From: Candidatus Zhuqueibacterota bacterium
GTDB taxonomy: Bacteria > Zhuqueibacterota > Zhuqueibacteria > Thermofontimicrobiales > Thermofontimicrobiaceae
Reading direction: 5' to 3'
Assembly (NCBI GenBank): GCA_016783825.1
Contig: JADHVV010000019.1
Coordinates: 1 to 37,217 of the forward strand
Length of the DNA stretch: 37,217 nt
Position numbers and translations under genes: made by a program. The notes below the pieces were generated by a model, which did no database searches, was not told the origin of the DNA, and saw only the letters and a list, made by a program, of their open reading frames with translations. Shown here piece by piece: positions 18,135-26,265 of the stretch. Every line of letters starts with the position of its first letter. The first letter of the stretch is position 1.

Positions 18135-18380
18135 AGTTTGTTCCCCTATTTGCACCCCCTGCTTATATATTTGTTAAGGTTTAGGTTGTAACATTGCAAT
18201 AGTGCTTTTTCTAACACAAATTTTATGTTTTAGACAAAGTTGCAGTAGCAGTGGCACTACAACAAACAAAGCACTGAAGCAACTGCTGCTTTTCGGGTTC
18301 ATAGTTACTTTTAATCCTTAACAAGTATACTTTTCTCTTAAGTTATTCGCATTAATAAAATGGTAATCAATCAAAAATTA

Positions 18381-19274
18381 TTAAAGCCAGCTCTTTTCCC
18401 CGGTTTCAGTAATTTTGCCGTGATTCTTTAAACGTAAATGCCCAAAATTGTACTTAACAAAGTCACCTTTATTCGCTTCAATATCTGTTGAGTCCAAAGG
18501 ACATTCGATATTAACATATTTTATCACATTTGTGTCAATTACTGTTACATGATATTCGCGCCCTACTGTTGGACAGGTTATCATGTTATCCAATGTGTGC
18601 GCCACAGAGCTATCTACTATTTCAGCCCATTTTCTATTCAACGCATAAAGCGTATCTACGATAGAGCCTGTCGTTATTTCCGGCATCATTCGTGCAAAAA
18701 CAAGAAATAAAGAATCATCATCTTTTATTGGCTGGTATAAATCAAAAGAGGAAAACTCTTGCTTTAATTCCTTTAAAATGTAAACATCGCTGCTATCGGT
18801 TGCTCTTTTTGTTTGAACAGAATCGGCAAATTCAGTATTTTCAAACCTGTTAAGAATAACTCGAGCCAAATTTGAATCGTAGTTTATCGTTTCGATAATA
18901 GCATAAAATAATGTATCGGCATTTAGATTTTCAATAACTTTTGCCGCTTGAGAATCTATTTTTGTGATGTGCTCGATAATATCTTCAGCCAGGGCTGTAT
19001 CTGCATAAAAGTAATCCACTATCGCTTCTTTTGTACTGTCGTTTTTAATGAACGAAACAAGTCCTGGCAGACTGTCTGTATAAGTATTATGAAACTTCTG
19101 ATATACTAACTCAGCTTTCAGAATACGATCCATGTTTGTTCTACAGTCAGCTGTGTTTTGTTCTTCTTCATCCCAAACTTTTTTGGGATATAAAATTGTA
19201 ACGATTAAACCAACAACTAGAATTACGGCAATAATTTCAAGAAGATTAGAGCCTTTTGCTTTATTGCGTGCCAT
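18381..19274 (-). CDS. Prepilin-like (pseudopilin) protein with long soluble domain
   Basis: 297 residues. The short basic leader MARNKAKG is followed by SNLLEIIAVILVVGLIVTIL: a Gly at the cleavage site, a Glu five residues after it and a hydrophobic helix are the hallmarks of a type IV prepilin processed by a PilD-type peptidase. The mature C-terminal part is unusually long (about 260 residues after the helix), mostly charged and helical, with repeated VDYFYADTALAED / IIETINYDSNLAR-like units, and ends with a small beta region (CPTVGREYHV ... CPLDSTDIE) holding a Cys pair. I recognise no family for that domain. SD GGAGG lies just before the ATG. The PilM-like gene begins 246 nt downstream on the same strand. 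Confidence 0.6.
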   Translation of the reverse strand: MARNKAKGSNLLEIIAVILVVGLIVTILYPKKVWDEEEQNTADCRTNMDRILKAELVYQKFHNTYTDSLPGLVSFIKNDSTKEAIVDYFYADTALAEDIIEHITKIDSQAAKVIENLNADTLFYAIIETINYDSNLARVILNRFENTEFADSVQTKRATDSSDVYILKELKQEFSSFDLYQPIKDDDSLFLVFARMMPEITTGSIVDTLYALNRKWAEIVDSSVAHTLDNMITCPTVGREYHVTVIDTNVIKYVNIECPLDSTDIEANKGDFVKYNFGHLRLKNHGKITETGEKSWL

Positions 19275-19379
19275 CTTCCCTCCTTAAATAGTTCAAGAAA
19301 AATAGTTAAATATTATTTATTATATTACAAGTTAATTAATTGTTTAAAGTTTCCTGACAGATGTACATATTTTAAATTC

Positions 19380-19470
19380 ACTGAAAAAGGCTGAGGCGAA
19401 GCAAGATATCAGATTAAAGGATATTTCTCCCTTCGCCTTTGCCTCAGCCTCTGCACTTTAGTGCGCTACG
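19380..19470 (+). repeat. Palindromic intergenic repeat, copy 2
   Basis: GGCTGAGGCGAAG (19389-19401) faces CTTCGCCTTTGCCTCAGCC (19431-19449) around AGATTAAAGGATA, followed by TGCACTTTAGTGCGC, itself a small palindrome. The last part overlaps the 3' end of the comEA-like gene, supplying its final codons and stop (19458-19460). It lies between that gene and the prepilin-like gene and could end transcription there. Confidence 0.8.
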
Positions 19471-19907
19471 TATATATATTTAATAAATGAAGATAATTTC
19501 TTTTTTCCAATACCTTTTACTTTTAATAACTCTTCCGGGCTGGAAAACATTCCTTTAGTTTTCCGATATTCAATGATCCTGTCTGCCAAAACAGGACCAA
19601 CACCTGGCAAGAGTATTAATTCATCGAATCCCGCCTTATTTATATCAACTGATCCTGTTTTTAAATTTACTTTTTGTGTTTTTGCGCTTTGTTTTTTGCC
19701 CTGTGAATTATTTTTTTCATCAACCAACAAAGAATCGATGGTTTTTGACTTTTCAATTAAATGATTCTTTATTAAATTTAATTCATCTTGGCTGTTTGGT
19801 TTAAATTCTTCTTTGGTATAAAATAATCTAATTCCGCTTCCGATTAGAAGACCCGATATTAAAAAAACAAAAATAATTTTTTCTTGTTTAGTTAAAAAGT
19901 CTATCAT
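19458..19907 (-). CDS. ComEA-like helix-hairpin-helix protein
   Basis: 149 residues: one N-terminal membrane helix (about 10-29), a polar linker, and a C-terminal double helix-hairpin-helix domain ([19 protein letters not shown] ... LADRIIEYR ... [12 protein letters not shown]), the DNA-binding module of ComEA. ComEA binds incoming DNA outside the cytoplasmic membrane during transformation; small HhH proteins of this kind also occur without competence genes. Its start overlaps the dnaJ stop (ATGA), so it is translated with dnaJ. The C-terminal codons lie inside a palindromic repeat, so the present end of the protein may have been reshaped by that repeat. The neighbouring pilus-like genes make a DNA-uptake link possible but unproven. 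Confidence 0.8.
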   Translation of the reverse strand: MIDFLTKQEKIIFVFLISGLLIGSGIRLFYTKEEFKPNSQDELNLIKNHLIEKSKTIDSLLVDEKNNSQGKKQSAKTQKVNLKTGSVDINKAGFDELILLPGVGPVLADRIIEYRKTKGMFSSPEELLKVKGIGKKKLSSFIKYIYVAH

Positions 19908-21055
19908 TCAAAAAGCGCTTCTTTCACTTTTTTAAAAAAGCTTTTATCCCCGGTTGGCGGATTTATATTGTCCTGTTCAGACAACTGTTGAAAAACTTTC
20001 TTTTCGTTTTCAGATAATTTTGTAGGCGTCCACACAATTACCCTGACTAATTGATCCCCGCTGCCATACTGGTTGAGATGGTGAATCCCCTTTCCTCTCA
20101 TTCTTAATATTTTACCCGATTGAGTGCCTGGCGCGATGTTCAGCTTTGCTTTACTTTTTAATGTTGGCACTTCTACGTTATCGCCCAAAGCAACCTGGCT
20201 GAAACTCAAATAAAGGTCATACAGAATATCATCTCCATGCCGCTCAAACTGCGAGTGTTCTTTCTCTTCCATAACCACAATCACACTCCCGGCTGAACCA
20301 CCCCGCGCCCCGATATGCCCTTCTCCATTCAAGGTCAGATAATTGCCCGTTGAAACACCCGCAGGGATATTTACAGAAATTGTGTTTTCACCCATAACCC
20401 TGCCATCACCGGAGCAATTTGTACATCGGTCCTTGATAAGTTTTCCTTCACCGGCGCATTTGGGACAGGTTGTTACATTTATAAACTGGCCAAAAATTGT
20501 TTTGGAAGCCTGTCTTATTTCGCCTGCGCCGTGACAATATGAACAATCTTCAGGAGAACTTCCTTCTTTTAAGCCTGTTCCTTGACATGTTTCACAACGA
20601 ATGTATCGCCTCAGTTTAATTTTTTTTGTGATTCCTTCAGCAATTTCTTCTAATGTCAGTTTGAGATTTAATTGTAAATTCTGCCCTCGTGCTCGCGTTC
20701 TTCGAGACCTGGTTTGACCGGATGCACCAAACATATCACCAAAACCAAAGCCTTCCGACATAAACGTTCTCAATGCATCACTTAAGTCGAATTCAAATCC
20801 GCCGAATCCACCACCAAAGCCTTCAAAGCCACCCCTTAATCCGCCATTTCCAAATTGATCATAGCGACCGCGTTTGTCCGGGTCTTTTAAAACCTCGTAT
20901 GCTTCTGATACTTCTTTAAACTTTTCTTCAGCATGCTCATCACCGGAATTTTTATCCGGGTGATATTGCATGGCAAGTTTTCGATAAGCTTTTTTTACCT
21001 CATTCGATCCAGCGTCTTTTGAGATACCTAATACTTCATAATAATCTTTTGCCAT
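19904..21055 (-). CDS. dnaJ: Chaperone DnaJ
   Basis: 383 residues. This is the co-chaperone that stimulates DnaK ATPase and delivers substrates. It has a J domain at 1-70 with the HPD motif ([16 protein letters not shown]), a Gly/Phe-rich segment (about 72-100), a zinc-binding domain with four CxxCxGxG repeats ([32 protein letters not shown]), and the C-terminal substrate-binding beta domains. It is therefore a complete type I DnaJ. It follows hrcA and grpE on the same strand, but a palindromic repeat of about 150 bp separates it from grpE. dnaK is not in the cluster. Confidence 0.97.
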   Translation of the reverse strand: MAKDYYEVLGISKDAGSNEVKKAYRKLAMQYHPDKNSGDEHAEEKFKEVSEAYEVLKDPDKRGRYDQFGNGGLRGGFEGFGGGFGGFEFDLSDALRTFMSEGFGFGDMFGASGQTRSRRTRARGQNLQLNLKLTLEEIAEGITKKIKLRRYIRCETCQGTGLKEGSSPEDCSYCHGAGEIRQASKTIFGQFINVTTCPKCAGEGKLIKDRCTNCSGDGRVMGENTISVNIPAGVSTGNYLTLNGEGHIGARGGSAGSVIVVMEEKEHSQFERHGDDILYDLYLSFSQVALGDNVEVPTLKSKAKLNIAPGTQSGKILRMRGKGIHHLNQYGSGDQLVRVIVWTPTKLSENEKKVFQQLSEQDNINPPTGDKSFFKKVKEALFE

Positions 21056-21077
21056 ATTCTTTTAATACGTATCCTTC

Positions 21078-21230
21078 TTTGTTTTTTTGCAAAACTTTTT
21101 CTAACCCAAATCAATTAAATATTACAACGCAAAGGCTAAGGCGAAGCAAGGTATGAGAATAAAGGATTTTCTTTCTTCCTTAGCCTCAGCCTTTGCACTA
21201 AAGTATTAAAACCTGCTCTTTGGTACGTTG
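21078..21230 (+). repeat. Palindromic intergenic repeat, copy 3
   Basis: Outer arm TTTGCAAAACTTTTTCTAACC followed by AAAGGCTAAGGCGAAG, a core AGAATAAAGGATT, then CCTTAGCCTCAGCCTTTGCA and ACTAAAGTATTAAAACCTG. The outer arm matches the one at 37105-37135. Bases 21184-21215 are the exact reverse complement of 2279-2310. It occupies most of the grpE-dnaJ gap and could attenuate or process the heat-shock transcript. Confidence 0.82.
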
Positions 21231-21234
21231 GGTT

Positions 21235-21792
21235 TTATTTATTCACAACTACCTTTGAATGTCTGATTACTTTGTTTTTCAAAAGATATCCTTTTTGGAT
21301 CTCCTCTAAAACTATGTTTGAGTCTTTATCCTTATTTTCAATTTGCATTAAAGCTTCATGAAATTCCGGATCAAAGGGAGTATCTATTGATTCTAATGTT
21401 TCTAAACCTTGCTTTTTAAATGTTGAAATCAACTTCTGATATATTAAATTAATTCCTTCTTTAAAAAATTTGTCGTTTTTCTTTGTTTTTTCAGCGCTGT
21501 CAGAATTCAGAGATCTTTCAAAATCATCTATTATTGGAAGCAATTCTATAAAAAGATTTCTGTTTGCATTTTCAATCAAATTAACAAAATCTCGCTCGCT
21601 TCTCTTTTTGAAATTATTAAATTCTGCAGCCATTCTTATATATTTATCGTTTGCTTCTGCCAACTCTTTTTTTAAATTATCGACGTCCTTTTTTAATTTT
21701 TTTATTTTACTCGATTCTGCTGATTTCTTAGTTGCGGGTTTTTTTGTCGCTGTTTTCTTTTTTGATTCCTTGGTATCATCATCTTTAGTCAT
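21235..21792 (-). CDS. grpE: Nucleotide exchange factor GrpE
   Basis: 185 residues. GrpE releases ADP from DnaK. A Lys/Thr/Ala-rich N-terminal tail of about 30 residues precedes a long coiled coil (IKKLKKDVDNLKKELAEAND). The family block AAEFNNFKKRSERDF, the LLPIIDDFERSL helix and the C-terminal beta wing (PFDPEFHEALMQIE ... VLEEIQKGYLLKNKVIRHS) are all present. It lies 66 nt downstream of hrcA and upstream of dnaJ. The basic tail is longer than in many GrpE proteins and is probably unstructured. Confidence 0.96.
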   Translation of the reverse strand: MTKDDDTKESKKKTATKKPATKKSAESSKIKKLKKDVDNLKKELAEANDKYIRMAAEFNNFKKRSERDFVNLIENANRNLFIELLPIIDDFERSLNSDSAEKTKKNDKFFKEGINLIYQKLISTFKKQGLETLESIDTPFDPEFHEALMQIENKDKDSNIVLEEIQKGYLLKNKVIRHSKVVVNK

Positions 21793-21858
21793 AAATTTCG
21801 TTTCCTTCCAACTTAACTTCTGTATTCTTCTTAAAAATTAATTTCAACTTCATTTCGA

Positions 21859-22890
21859 TTAACTAAATAAATTATTGAGCCCCCTGGCAATATAATCAAC
21901 CAACCCACTCAATTTCTCGTATTTCATCCGGGTCGGCCCAATCACCCCCAATGTACCGGTAATATCACCTATTTTGTAATTTGTGGAAATTAAACTACAA
22001 CTATCCACTAAGGTTTCATCATGTTCTTTTCCAATAGTAATAGAAACTTTTTCTTCTTCTTTAGTTGAACCTTTTATTATTTGTATCAATATTTTTTGGT
22101 TATCAATAAGCTTTAAAATATTGCCTAAGTTCCCGGATTTTATAAATTCCGGCTGTATAAAAATATTTGACGTGCCCTTAAAATGAACATTATCTTCTTC
22201 TATTATAAATATTTTATTGGCTGACTTTGTAACTTTTTCAATGATCTTTTTATCGCCATAATTAACATCGCGCATTCTTTTATTAATTGAATTCCTTATC
22301 TGTTGTAACGTTAATCCTGCCAGCCGTTCATTTATAATTCGTTCCGTTTCAACAATTTTATTTGAAGGAATATTATAATTGAACTCCATCAAAATCTTTT
22401 TAACAAAACCTGAAGAAACCGAAACAATGACCAGTAATTTACGCTCATTAAGGATAACTAACTCTAATTTCTTAAATATTCCCTTGTCAAATTTAGGAGA
22501 CAATACAACGCCAAGTTGATTAGAAATATCTGAAAGACAATCACAGGCTTTTTCCAGAATATTTTCCACATTCTTATTTGATGCCTGCTTCAAATCATAA
22601 TCAATTTTATCTTTCTCTAATTGGGTTAATCGCTCAACCTTCATCAATCCATTAACATAATAACGGTAACCTAAATCAGTGGGAATTCTTCCTGCCGAAG
22701 TGTGAGGATGAGTAAGAAATCCTTTGTTTTCCAAAGACATCATTACATTTCTAATTGTTGCCGGACTGATATTGTTTTTATTCTCTTTAGCAATAAATTT
22801 TGAACCTATTGGAGAAGCGCAGTTTATAAAATTTACTACTATCGAATTTAAAATTGCACGTTCTCTGTATGTAAGAAATACCGTTCCCAT
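21859..22890 (-). CDS. hrcA: Heat-inducible transcription repressor HrcA
   Basis: 343 residues, normal for the family. HrcA represses class I heat-shock genes by binding the CIRCE inverted repeat and needs GroEL to fold. The N-terminal winged helix contains SPATIRNVMMSLENKGFL followed by the diagnostic PHTSAGRIPTDLGYRYYV. The C-terminal part has IGPTRMKYEKLSGLVDYIA, the conserved closing motif. It is the first gene of hrcA-grpE-dnaJ-comEA. No sequence resembling CIRCE (TTAGCACTC-N9-GAGTGCTAA) is visible in the 400 bp upstream, so self-repression through a classical CIRCE is not supported here. Confidence 0.96.
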   Translation of the reverse strand: MGTVFLTYRERAILNSIVVNFINCASPIGSKFIAKENKNNISPATIRNVMMSLENKGFLTHPHTSAGRIPTDLGYRYYVNGLMKVERLTQLEKDKIDYDLKQASNKNVENILEKACDCLSDISNQLGVVLSPKFDKGIFKKLELVILNERKLLVIVSVSSGFVKKILMEFNYNIPSNKIVETERIINERLAGLTLQQIRNSINKRMRDVNYGDKKIIEKVTKSANKIFIIEEDNVHFKGTSNIFIQPEFIKSGNLGNILKLIDNQKILIQIIKGSTKEEEKVSITIGKEHDETLVDSCSLISTNYKIGDITGTLGVIGPTRMKYEKLSGLVDYIARGLNNLFS

Positions 22891-22966
22891 TCTGCCTTCA
22901 CTGTAAAAAAATTAATTCCTTATATTGTTAATAAAATAAAATGATAAAAATAGTTTAATATAAGTT

Positions 22967-22995
22967 AAGATAATAATTTTTAATTCTTTTGTCAA
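22967..22995 (-). promoter_or_regulatory. Candidate hrcA promoter
   Basis: On the minus strand TTGACA (22990-22995) and TATCTT (22967-22972) are 17 bases apart, placing a start near 22960, about 70 nt before hrcA. No operator-like inverted repeat overlaps it. Judged by eye. Confidence 0.45.
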
Positions 22996-23072
22996 GTAAA
23001 ATTTCCACATTAAGCATGATAATAGCACGAATGGTACAAACATCGACAAAATTTTGTCTCTGTTTAGTATAA

Positions 23073-23139
23073 TGGAATATTGGAGTAATAGATTATCGGA
23101 GGAATGGATTTCCCAATAATCCAACACTCCATTAATCCA
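23073..23139. repeat. TGGAGT-type inverted repeat between hrcA and DUF4160
   Basis: The 27 bases from 23073 (TGGAATATTGGAGTAATAGA...) pair imperfectly with the reverse complement of 23113-23139 (CCAATAATCCAACACTCCAT...), giving a short-loop hairpin. The 402 bp gap 22891-23292 otherwise holds the hrcA promoter candidate and AT-rich DNA, with no credible gene. The hairpin lies where transcription diverges at the replicore switch. Confidence 0.6.
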
Positions 23140-23292
23140 ACAGTCCTTTTCTCAATAGTGACGTGCGGTTATTAGTATTGTTAAAATATAACTTGGCTTT
23201 TGACTATAATTTGGTTATATTAATACTTGAGATCATTTAACCGTTTTCTGTGTAACATTTTATTCTATCAATTTTCTTTTTGGAATCCATAA

Positions 23293-23556
23293 TTGGCTGA
23301 AATTTGCCGTTTCTTTGGAATCATTATTCAAATGTTTGGGAATGATCATAATCCTCCGCATTTTCACGCTGTCTATAACGAATATCGAGCCTTGATTAAT
23401 ATAAATACTGGTGAATTATTAGAAGGTGAGTTACCGGTTAAACAACTGAAATATGTTCAAGTTTGGGCAGATATTCATAAAGATAAATTATTAGATAATT
23501 TTAATTCATTGAGAGCTGAAATTCAAACTTATAAAAAAATTATGCCTTTAAAATGA
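23293..23556 (+). CDS. DUF4160 family protein
   Basis: 87 residues, read from a TTG at 23293. The N-terminus AEICRFFGIIIQMFGNDHNP followed by PHFHAVYNEY is diagnostic for DUF4160 (the RFxGIxIxMxxxDHxPPHFH pattern), whose biochemical role is not established. No signal peptide or membrane segment. It overlaps the next gene, a DUF2442 member, by 4 nt (ATGA). This pair often travels together and looks like a two-gene toxin-antitoxin-style or regulatory module; that role is inference from the pairing. No ATG start is available nearby in frame, so TTG is the likely start. Confidence 0.85.
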   Translation: MAEICRFFGIIIQMFGNDHNPPHFHAVYNEYRALININTGELLEGELPVKQLKYVQVWADIHKDKLLDNFNSLRAEIQTYKKIMPLK

Positions 23557-23879
23557 AATGGATTAAAGAAATAATCGATGTTTTTCCATATTCTGTAATT
23601 AGTTTATGGGATGATAACCAGATCAGAACTACTGATTTAACATATTTCATTCAAACTAAAGCAAAAAATCCCAATAATTCTTATGCTCAATTGTTAGATG
23701 AAAAAAGGTTTCTTGAAGTTAAGTGTGATGGAACAACAATCTATTGGGAGAATGGAATACAAATACAAGATATTGATGGTACAATTATACCTGCACCTTT
23801 AGATATTGATCCTTATATACTATATAAAATGAGCACCTTAAATATTGAAAATTTAGTAGATGCGAATTTACTCTCATAA
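23553..23879 (+). CDS. DUF2442 family protein
   Basis: 108 residues, translationally coupled to the DUF4160 gene by an ATGA overlap. VFPYSVISLWDDNQIRTTDL, then the middle FLEVKCDGTTIYWENGIQI and DIDPYILY near the C-terminus fit DUF2442, whose core reads as FxxVxxxxxTIxWxNGxDIxP. DUF2442 proteins are small soluble partners of DUF4160; in predicted toxin-antitoxin pairs they would be the antitoxin, but I see no direct evidence for that. The pair is the first rightward unit beside the hrcA divergence, about 730 bp before dnaA. Confidence 0.82.
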   Translation: MKWIKEIIDVFPYSVISLWDDNQIRTTDLTYFIQTKAKNPNNSYAQLLDEKRFLEVKCDGTTIYWENGIQIQDIDGTIIPAPLDIDPYILYKMSTLNIENLVDANLLS

Positions 23880-24334
23880 TTATAATGTCTTATGGTGTTC
23901 TGTTTTTTATAATCATTAGCTGAGTTGGGTACACAGCCCAACCCTGATGCCGATTCCCAACGACTTGACAGAATGAAGTACTGAGTAAGTGATAGAAGTA
24001 GTGTCAATTACACTTTGGAAGATCTTGCAACTTTCAATTATCAGCTCTCAAATTATCCCAACTGGTAAAATTATTGTTGATAGTTGACCCTTCATAACTC
24101 CCGATTATATTTACATACAAAAAACTTCGTAAAGTAATTCAACCGAAGACCTGACGTCTCAAAGAATGAAACGCCGAATAGATTTGCGGATAAATATATT
24201 AACATGAGTCTTTATTCGTATTGTTTGAATAGTTAATTGTATTTTGTAATTAAACTTTTTATTTTTCTTATTGACATTAACATATTTTTTTTTAAATTAA
24301 ACTATAAAGTATTTGTTTTTCTGCTTTGAAAAAT

Positions 24335-24343
24335 TGTGGATAA
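24335..24343 (-). promoter_or_regulatory. DnaA box (perfect)
   Basis: TGTGGATAA, the reverse complement of the consensus TTATCCACA, lies just left of the T-rich tract upstream of dnaA. Confidence 0.8.
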
Positions 24344-24570
24344 ACTTACCGGGGTTGCTTTTTCTTTCTTTGTTTTTTTCCTATATTTTTTCTTTTTTTC
24401 TATTTTATTTTTTTTGTTGGTATAATTTACCGTGTTACTTATTATATTTTAAGACATTAAAACTAATTTGGTTTTTCGTAATAAAAACCAATGAATTATA
24501 ACGGTTTTATTTTTCTTAGTAATCAGAAATCCATATTTTTCAATTTATTACTCTATTTGTGTTGACAACT

Positions 24571-24579
24571 TGTGGATAA
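24571..24579 (-). promoter_or_regulatory. DnaA box (perfect), next to dnaA start
   Basis: TGTGGATAA lies 32 bp before the dnaA start codon and directly after a TTGACA (24562-24567). If that TTGACA is a -35 box, bound DnaA would cover the promoter, consistent with autoregulation; the matching -10 is weak. Confidence 0.8.
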
Positions 24580-24611
24580 CTCAATTTAACATATAAATAA
24601 GGTGGCTGCAA

Positions 24612-25979
24612 ATGGAAGTCAATCACGTTGATATCTGGTCTGATTTTTTAGACAACATCAGGGAAAAATTGTCTGACCAATCTTACAGTACATGGTTTAA
24701 GCCAATTGTACCTCTCAATTTTGAACAAAACAAATTAACCGTTCAAATTCCCAGCCAGTTTTTTTATGAATTTTTAGAAACTCATTATCAGGAAATAATT
24801 AGAAGTTCACTCAAACAAACATTGGGTGATGGTGTAAAACTTATTTACTCTGTGGTAATGAATGATAAGAACGAATTATTAAATGATAACAACAAACCTT
24901 TGCAACTTCCCTCTAAACCGGGGTCTGTTTCAATTGATACAAATTTTGAAAGCCATCTGAACGACCGCTATACATTCGATAGTTTTGTTGAAGGTAGCAA
25001 TAACCAATTTGCCAGGGCCGCCTCTTTTGCAGTAGCACAGGCGCCGGGTGACACAACCTTCAATCCTCTCGTTACTTATGGTGGTGTTGGATTAGGAAAA
25101 ACGCATCTTATTCAGGCAATAGGAAATTACATAAAACAAAATGGTAAAGTTGGCAAAGTACTCTACATTTCCAGCGAAAAATTTACTGTGGACTTTATCG
25201 ACTCCATTAAAAATAATAAAACAACCGACTTCAGTAATAAATATAGAGGTGTCGACGTTTTAATTGTAGATGATATTCAATTTTTTACAAACAAAGAACG
25301 CACACAGGAAGAATTTTTTCATACTTTTAATACATTACATCAAAAGAAAAAGCAGATCATACTAACCTCAGACCGCCCTCCAAAAGAGTTGAAAGGAATT
25401 GAAGAGCGGTTAATTTCCAGGTTTCAATGGGGATTGGTTGTTGATATCCAGCCACCGGACCTTGAAACACGAATAGCAATCCTGCAAAAAAAAGCTGAAG
25501 AAAATAAACTGACGGTGCCAAAAGAAATTATCAATCTTTTTGCCACTAATATTACTTCCAACATTCGTGAATTAGAAGGTTCATTAATTCGCCTGTTAGC
25601 CAAATCGTCACTTGATAGCAAAGATATTACTTTAGACCTGGCAAAAAATGTTTTAAAAGATCTCAGTCTTGGAAAGAAAAAAGATATCAACATCGAAGAG
25701 ATACAGCGAATAGTATGCGATCACTACAGCATCCCCGAAGATTTAATCAGGGCAAAAAACAGAAAAAAGGAAGTTGCTCAAGCTCGACAAATATCCATGT
25801 ATTTGTCTAAAAATATGACAAACAGTTCTTACAAAACCATTGGTTTGCACTTTGGCGGTAGAGATCATTCAACAGTTGTTCATGCCATACAAACAATTGT
25901 AAAAGCAAAGAAAACTAATAAAAAAATTAAGAATGACTTAAAAGTGCTTGAACGAAAAATAGATATCGAGAGTATCTAA
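24612..25979 (+). CDS. dnaA: Chromosomal replication initiator DnaA
   Basis: 455 residues, full length. DnaA binds 9-mer boxes at oriC, melts the origin as an ATP-bound filament and loads helicase. Domain I spans about 1-85 (LSDQSYSTWFKPIVPL), followed by a short linker. The AAA+ domain III (about 110-330) has Walker A GGVGLGKTHL near 157, Walker B VLIVDDIQF near 216 and the LISRFQW arginine-finger region near 266. The DNA-binding domain IV has GGRDHSTVVHA near 415. A ribosome-binding site (AAGGTGG) precedes the ATG. Flanking boxes on both sides support local origin function. It ends just before a strong hairpin. Confidence 0.98.
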   Translation: MEVNHVDIWSDFLDNIREKLSDQSYSTWFKPIVPLNFEQNKLTVQIPSQFFYEFLETHYQEIIRSSLKQTLGDGVKLIYSVVMNDKNELLNDNNKPLQLPSKPGSVSIDTNFESHLNDRYTFDSFVEGSNNQFARAASFAVAQAPGDTTFNPLVTYGGVGLGKTHLIQAIGNYIKQNGKVGKVLYISSEKFTVDFIDSIKNNKTTDFSNKYRGVDVLIVDDIQFFTNKERTQEEFFHTFNTLHQKKKQIILTSDRPPKELKGIEERLISRFQWGLVVDIQPPDLETRIAILQKKAEENKLTVPKEIINLFATNITSNIRELEGSLIRLLAKSSLDSKDITLDLAKNVLKDLSLGKKKDINIEEIQRIVCDHYSIPEDLIRAKNRKKEVAQARQISMYLSKNMTNSSYKTIGLHFGGRDHSTVVHAIQTIVKAKKTNKKIKNDLKVLERKIDIESI

Positions 25980-25980
25980 A

Positions 25981-26035
25981 AAGGACAGGCAAAGGTAAAG
26001 GTAAATAAAAAACTTTACCTTTACCTGTCCTTTCT
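25981..26035 (+). terminator. Hairpin terminator after dnaA
   Basis: AAGGACAGG...AAAGGTAAA pairs with TTTACCTTTACCTGTCCTT (26014-26032) around a short A-rich loop, with a T-rich run after it. It starts immediately after the dnaA stop. The stem is longer than usual for a factor-independent terminator, and its GGTAAA units recall the second dispersed repeat family seen near 29.3, 34.6 and 35.6 kb. Confidence 0.75.
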
Positions 26036-26104
26036 ATTTTATTGTTTATAATAAAAATATTTTTGCACATCCGCCAGCTTACGGAGAAAATAACCTTTTT
26101 TTCC

Positions 26105-26235
26105 TAATTAATGTCTGTCAGAAAAAGCCCGGTTTTTGTCATTCCGGCAATCTTTTAAGCCGGAATCTCCTTGTAAAACAGAATAGATTCCCGCTAAAAA
26201 CATGCGGGAATGACATCTCGGACAAACACTAATTA
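26105..26235. repeat. MITE-like palindromic element in the dnaA-dnaN spacer
   Basis: 131 bp bounded by imperfect terminal inverted repeats (26105-26124 and 26216-26235, 16 of 20 matching, both beginning TAATTA). Inside are two hairpins, ATTCCGGC/GCCGGAAT (26141-26166) and ATTCCCGC/GCGGGAAT (26187-26211), with GTCATTCC and GGAATGACA at the outer sides. This is GC-richer than its surroundings and resembles the TGTCATTCCCGC-type repeats scattered through many bacterial genomes. No coding frame inside. Confidence 0.7.
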
Positions 26236-26265
26236 CAACAACCTTTTCTAAAAACTTTATAATAC

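Larger units (their letters stand above)
23880..24611. other. dnaA upstream region: AT-rich, with DnaA boxes and candidate promoter
   Basis: No credible gene. The first 400 bp show nothing recognisable. From about 24240 the DNA becomes very AT-rich, with a nearly pure pyrimidine strand at 24357-24415, the kind of tract that unwinds easily. TGGTATAAT at 24418-24426 is an extended -10 box without a clear -35. Two perfect DnaA boxes (24335 and 24571) flank this tract. The arrangement resembles the upstream half of a bipartite origin. Confidence 0.6.

Noticed and set aside
18156-18380. Possible hairpin GCAGTAGCAGT/AACTGCTGC between the prepilin-like and PilM-like genes
   Set aside because: Pairing is short and interrupted, with no T tail or conserved structure that would support a terminator or RNA gene.
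22912-23127. 71-codon minus-strand frame upstream of hrcA
   Set aside because: It spans the hrcA promoter candidate and part of a palindrome, is AT-driven, and resembles no family.
22891-23292. CIRCE operator upstream of hrcA
   Set aside because: Read for TTAGCACTC and GAGTGCTAA on both strands; none was found, only unrelated inverted repeats.
24313-24501. 62-codon frame in the T-rich tract upstream of dnaA
   Set aside because: It encodes almost only Phe, Leu, Ser and Tyr from a pyrimidine run in an origin region; composition alone explains it.
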